DNA of 8,740 nt from an uncultured Clostridia bacterium (lineage in GTDB: Bacteria > Bacillota > Clostridia > Oscillospirales > Acutalibacteraceae): assembly GCA_937898195.1 (NCBI GenBank), contig CALEJD010000009.1:1-8740 (forward strand). The letters run 5' to 3'. Below the pieces are notes generated by a model that was given only the letters and a program-made list of their open reading frames with translations, searched no databases and was not told where the DNA came from. Made by a program: the position numbers and the translations under genes. Positions 7,416 through 8,740 of the stretch are shown one piece after another (positions within the stretch are counted from its first letter, which is position 1; every line of letters begins with the position of its first letter).

Positions 7416-7697
7416 TTATTTACCGTTATTTGAAGTTTTTGATCCCGCATGACCTTTGTAGGTTCTTGTGGGAGCAAATTCACCGAGTTTGTGACCAATC
7501 ATATCCTCAGTTACATAAACCGGAACATGCTTACGGCCATCATGAACTGCAAAAGTATGACCAACGAAATCAGGGAAGATTGTTGAACTTCTGCTCCATG
7601 TTTTGAGAACGATTTTTTCACCGTTTTCATTCATTTTCTGAACTCTTTCGTAGAGCTTAGGCTGAACGAAAGGTCCTTTTTTAATACTACGACCCAT
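7416..7697 (-). CDS. rpsS: 30S ribosomal protein S19
   Basis: S19 is in the small-subunit head with S13 and contacts the A-site tRNA region and the inter-subunit bridge. The 93-residue product starts MGRSIKKGPFVQPKLYERVQ. It contains KTWSRSSTIFPDFVGHT (32-48) and the signature VHDGRKHVPVYVTEDMIGHK (51-70), then LGEFAPTRTYKGHAG. The ATG at 7695-7697 has an excellent AAGGAGGTC site (complement of about 7703-7711). In typical S10 operons rplB is immediately upstream; here rpsS is the first gene of the run, behind a long non-coding stretch. Confidence 0.98.
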   Translation of the reverse strand: MGRSIKKGPFVQPKLYERVQKMNENGEKIVLKTWSRSSTIFPDFVGHTFAVHDGRKHVPVYVTEDMIGHKLGEFAPTRTYKGHAGSKTSNNGK

Positions 7698-7723
7698 GAA
7701 ATGACCTCCTTAAATTTAATAAA

Positions 7724-7729
7724 ATTATA
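7724..7729 (-). promoter_or_regulatory. Possible rpsS-proximal -10 box
   Basis: The minus strand reads TATAAT here, a perfect -10 hexamer, 26 bases before the rpsS start codon. The hexamer 17 bases upstream (CAGAGC) is a poor -35, and there is no TG extension. If used, the transcript would have a 5' leader of about 20 bases, separate from the structured region upstream. The surrounding AT-rich sequence makes chance occurrence likely. Confidence 0.3.
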
Positions 7730-7741
7730 GTGTTATTGTGT

Positions 7742-8060
7742 GAAATGCTCTGCTTTTATACGGACTTGCAACCGTCATTCTTCCTGGATTTAGGCAGACT
7801 TGTAGTGTGGTTGCCAATACTAGTTTTTAGAATGGTAGCATTATTTCAGACCTCCTGACCTTCCTAGTGCCTCGCATACACTGTTTTCTCACTATCTCAC
7901 AGTTGGTATCACGCAGACTTATTTCGAGACTTCTTGCGTGTGTTCTTACCAATGCCATTGATAAACTTCTGTCGTAGTGGTATAGATACAGTCCTATATA
8001 ACTTGAGAGTTTTTGCCGTTGTGTGTAAATCACTTGTTAACCTATTACACCGTACAACGG
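7742..8060 (-). ncRNA. Candidate structured RNA or long 5' leader of rpsS
   Basis: On the minus strand several pairings can be traced by eye. CCGTTGT/ACAACGG (8016-8022 with 8054-8060) continues into GTGTAA/TTACAC (8023-8028 with 8045-8050), with a 3-base bulge. TTGGTA/TACCAA (7903-7908 with 7947-7952) encloses CACGCA/TGCGTG (7910-7915 with 7935-7940). ACAGT/ACTGT (7899-7903 with 7880-7884) crosses CACTA/TAGTG (7890-7894 with 7865-7869), a pseudoknot pattern. GAAATGCT (7742-7749) pairs with 7837-7847 across a 3-base bulge and encloses GCAACC/GGTTGC (7768-7773 with 7809-7814). I do not recognise the family. Options are a ribosomal-protein leader, a large RNA of the ROOL/GOLLD/OLE kind, or a HEARO/omega-RNA remnant of an IscB-like element. 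The ends are approximate and no fold was computed. Confidence 0.5.
7827..7841 (-). CDS. Possible five-codon upstream ORF (MLPF)
   Basis: An ATG at 7839-7841 is followed by CTA CCA TTC TAA. It is preceded by AGGAGG (complement of 7851-7856) with a 9-base spacer, as good as the sites of the ribosomal genes downstream. It could be a translated leader peptide. Equally, AGGAGG may simply be a structural part of the RNA. It lies about 130 bases upstream of rpsS. Confidence 0.25.
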   Translation of the reverse strand: MLPF

Positions 8061-8106
8061 TTAATTATCAATCTTGTATTTGTCAAGGTACAAATTAGTG
8101 TACTTG

Positions 8107-8152
8107 CTCAACGGATTGAGTTTGTACAGACTTCTAACACTCAACGGATTGA
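8107..8152. repeat. Pair of 13-bp direct repeats
   Basis: CTCAACGGATTGA occurs at 8107-8119 and again at 8140-8152, with a start-to-start distance of 33 bases (about three helical turns). The first copy is also a small inverted repeat, CTCAA-CGGA-TTGAG. Same-face spacing suits two bound protein molecules, such as a regulator or the arm-type sites of a tyrosine recombinase. No function is shown by the sequence itself. Confidence 0.6.
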
Positions 8153-8246
8153 ATGAAAGAATAAAAATTTGTGTGGAAATATTGCAAGAAATATGCTAGA
8201 ATATGTAATGGTTTGAGTATTGCATATTACTTGTAATATTCACTTG

Positions 8247-8279
8247 TTAGGTGTGTAGTGTGCTAGACTATACACCTAA
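8247..8279. repeat. Strong 13-bp inverted repeat
   Basis: TTAGGTGTGTAGT (8247-8259) faces ACTATACACCTAA (8267-8279) around a 7-base loop. Read as plus-strand RNA all 13 positions pair, one of them G-U. Read as minus-strand RNA the same position is an A-C mismatch. No T-run follows on either side, so it is not an ordinary terminator. It could be an operator, or a subterminal palindrome of a mobile-element end. It lies about 55 to 85 bases downstream of the predicted minus-strand transcription start. Confidence 0.6.
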
Positions 8280-8338
8280 TACATTTTGTCAACTTGTTTG
8301 CAAGTCCTTATTGACTTGTTATCTGTTTGACTATCTGT

Positions 8339-8367
8339 ATTATAACATTGTATCAACTTGTTGTACA
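8339..8367 (-). promoter_or_regulatory. Minus-strand promoter with extended -10, likely for the rpsS run
   Basis: The minus strand has TATAAT (complement of 8339-8344) with a TGT immediately before it, giving the extended -10 TGTTATAAT. A 17-base spacer separates it from a -35 of TGTACA (complement of 8362-8367), four of six matches to consensus. Transcription would start near 8332 and give about 635 bases of leader before rpsS. It is the best minus-strand promoter I see upstream of the ribosomal genes. It lies just past the hairpin at 8381-8410, which may shield it from upstream transcription. Confidence 0.6.
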
Positions 8368-8380
8368 CTCCACATAAGGA

Positions 8381-8410
8381 AAGCCTTGCTATCTTCGGGT
8401 AGCAAGGCTT
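8381..8410. terminator. Hairpin with UUCG loop, probable terminator
   Basis: AAGCCTTGCTA (8381-8391) pairs perfectly with TAGCAAGGCTT (8400-8410). Two further closing pairs leave a TTCG tetraloop closed by C-G, a very stable 13-pair stem. Downstream tails are only moderately T-rich (TTCTTTTGC on plus, TTTCCTTAT on minus). It sits 7 bases beyond the stop of the recombinase fragment, so on the minus strand it most likely ended that gene's transcript. It might act in both directions. Confidence 0.55.
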
Positions 8411-8417
8411 CTTTTGC

Positions 8418-8543
8418 TTAGCAGATTATGGGAGGATGGTTGATGGGTTGAGCAGAGGAAAACAGTACGTTATCCAGTTTCGCAGCGGCTTTTTCATCCA
8501 TATAGGGGAGCGTGTGGGTGTAGGTGTTCAGAGTGATGTTCAC
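8418..8543 (-). pseudogene. C-terminal remnant of a tyrosine recombinase (integrase)
   Basis: The minus strand encodes VNITLNTYTHTLPYMDEKAA and then AKLDNVLFSSAQPINHPPII-C before a TAA at 8418-8420. The segment ITLNTYTHT followed by an amphipathic helix with AAAKLDNVL matches the end of Tn916-type integrases, where the tyrosine in NTYTH is the nucleophile. Only about 41 residues are recognisable. The frame stays open upstream to the window edge, but that part lacks the expected HxLRHT and GH motifs, has no convincing start and overlaps a plus-strand promoter, so I treat the gene as truncated. It marks past insertion of an integrative element beside the ribosomal operon. Confidence 0.6.
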
Positions 8544-8693
8544 GTTAATAGTATTTACTTCTATCATAGCGATATGATCGTGGTGAAATTCGGTGCATTT
8601 GATATGGTAGGATCGTGCCGTCCGGGATATGAAATTCCAGCAAGTGCCCCGGGTGGACTGCCGGAAAACGGTACAGGCCGTTGTGTTTTTTTG
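8544..8693. other. Stretch with no recognised gene
   Basis: No frame here gives a protein I recognise. A plus-strand frame (8436-8696) is open, but it runs antisense to the recombinase fragment and has no ribosome binding site of normal quality. The part at about 8600-8680 is noticeably richer in G and C (for example CCCCGGG at 8647-8653) than the leader to its left, which suggests a different origin. Confidence 0.5.
8667..8692 (+). terminator. Terminator-like short hairpin with T-run
   Basis: AACGG (8667-8671) pairs with CCGTT (8678-8682) around a 6-base loop, and GTG then seven T follow (8683-8692). The stem is only five pairs, so it is weak. There is no plus-strand gene upstream in this window for it to end. 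It may instead be a chance structure just before the plus-strand promoter. Confidence 0.3.
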
Positions 8694-8722
8694 TAGACTT
8701 TTCTGGGGAAAAGTGGTATAGT
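8694..8722 (+). promoter_or_regulatory. Plus-strand promoter with extended -10, reading off the right edge
   Basis: TAGACT (8694-8699) and TATAGT (8717-8722) are spaced by 17 bases, with TG one base before the -10 (TGGTATAGT). The hexamers match consensus at four and five of six positions. A gene on the plus strand would therefore begin beyond 8740, divergent from the ribosomal genes. What it is cannot be seen. Confidence 0.5.
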
Positions 8723-8740
8723 GAAAAGGATAATAAATAG

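Larger units (their letters stand above)
7698..8417. other. Long non-coding stretch upstream of rpsS
   Basis: These 720 bases contain no protein gene that I can recognise. The one moderately long open frame (7827-8033, minus) starts at a GTG without a ribosome binding site and is made of hairpin arms. The stretch is AT-rich at 8040-8370 and carries a promoter at its upstream end, several strong inverted repeats, a pair of 13-bp direct repeats and five ACTTGTT motifs. It takes the place where rplB would be expected. Its likeliest roles are a long transcribed leader of the ribosomal genes, an independent structured RNA, or the remains of a mobile element. Confidence 0.8.

Noticed and set aside
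1..7697. CRISPR array, tRNA or rRNA genes within the ribosomal protein cluster
   Set aside because: No spaced repeats or RNA-gene landmarks are seen; the gaps between genes are 2-35 bases.
7742..7960. Group I or group II intron, RNase P, tmRNA, SRP RNA or T-box
   Set aside because: None of the landmark motifs of these RNAs (domain V hairpin, P-Q-R-S core, GAGGAAAGTCC, tRNA-like 3' end, T-box sequence) is present on either strand.
7827..8033. 68-codon minus-strand open frame upstream of rpsS
   Set aside because: It starts at a GTG with no ribosome binding site, has no recognisable domain, and most of it is made of hairpin arms. Only its last five codons (ATG at 7839-7841) have a good site, and these are listed separately.
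8081..8086. Second perfect TTGACA on the minus strand
   Set aside because: No -10-like hexamer lies at 16-18 bases; the sequence there is TAACCG or TTAACC.
8287..8292. Perfect -35 TTGACA on the minus strand
   Set aside because: The only reasonable -10 (TATAGT, complement of 8267-8272) is 14 bases away, too close for a normal sigma-70-type promoter.
8436..8696. 86-codon plus-strand open frame
   Set aside because: It runs antisense to the integrase fragment, resembles no family I know and extends into the T-run at 8686-8692 just ahead of the plus-strand promoter. It is probably a shadow of the older coding sequence on the other strand.

Overview
The window is almost entirely the distal half of the bacterial S10 operon followed by the spc operon, all on the minus strand. 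Read in the direction of transcription, from high to low coordinates, the order is rpsS-rplV-rpsC-rplP-rpmC-rpsQ-rplN-rplX-rplE-rpsN-rpsH-rplF-rplR-rpsE-rpmD-rplO-secY-adk. The adk gene runs off the left edge. The host looks like a Gram-positive Firmicute of the class Clostridia, probably a gut Ruminococcus/Oscillospiraceae-type bacterium. The reasons are strong AGGAGG ribosome binding sites before nearly every gene, the zinc-binding short S14, L24 with a zinc-ribbon tail, and moderate AT content. The genus cannot be fixed from this sequence.

Positions 1-7697 are densely packed genes. Two junctions overlap by one base as TAATG (rpsC/rplP and rplP/rpmC), and secY begins two bases after rplO. 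Three genes start with GTG (secY, rpsN, rplN). rpmD (59 codons) is short but clear. The products build both ribosomal subunits and the Sec translocon channel, with adenylate kinase last. No internal terminator or broken gene is seen.

Positions 7698-8417 hold no convincing protein gene, and this is the unusual part. In most bacteria rplB (L2) lies directly upstream of rpsS. Here rpsS is instead the first ribosomal gene of its run. It is preceded by about 635 bases from a good minus-strand promoter (extended -10 at 8339-8344). This leader contains several strong inverted repeats, candidate pseudoknots, a five-codon ORF with a very good ribosome binding site, a pair of 13-bp direct repeats and five copies of ACTTGTT. 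It could be a long regulatory leader, a large structured non-coding RNA, or the remains of a mobile element's RNA.

Positions 8381-8740 hold a hairpin with a UUCG loop, a C-terminal scrap of a tyrosine recombinase (8418-8543, minus strand, containing the likely nucleophilic tyrosine), and a terminator-like hairpin. A plus-strand promoter with an extended -10 (8694-8722) points off the right edge. Together these suggest that an integrative element entered between rplB and rpsS and that the downstream ribosomal genes now depend on a promoter near the old insertion site.
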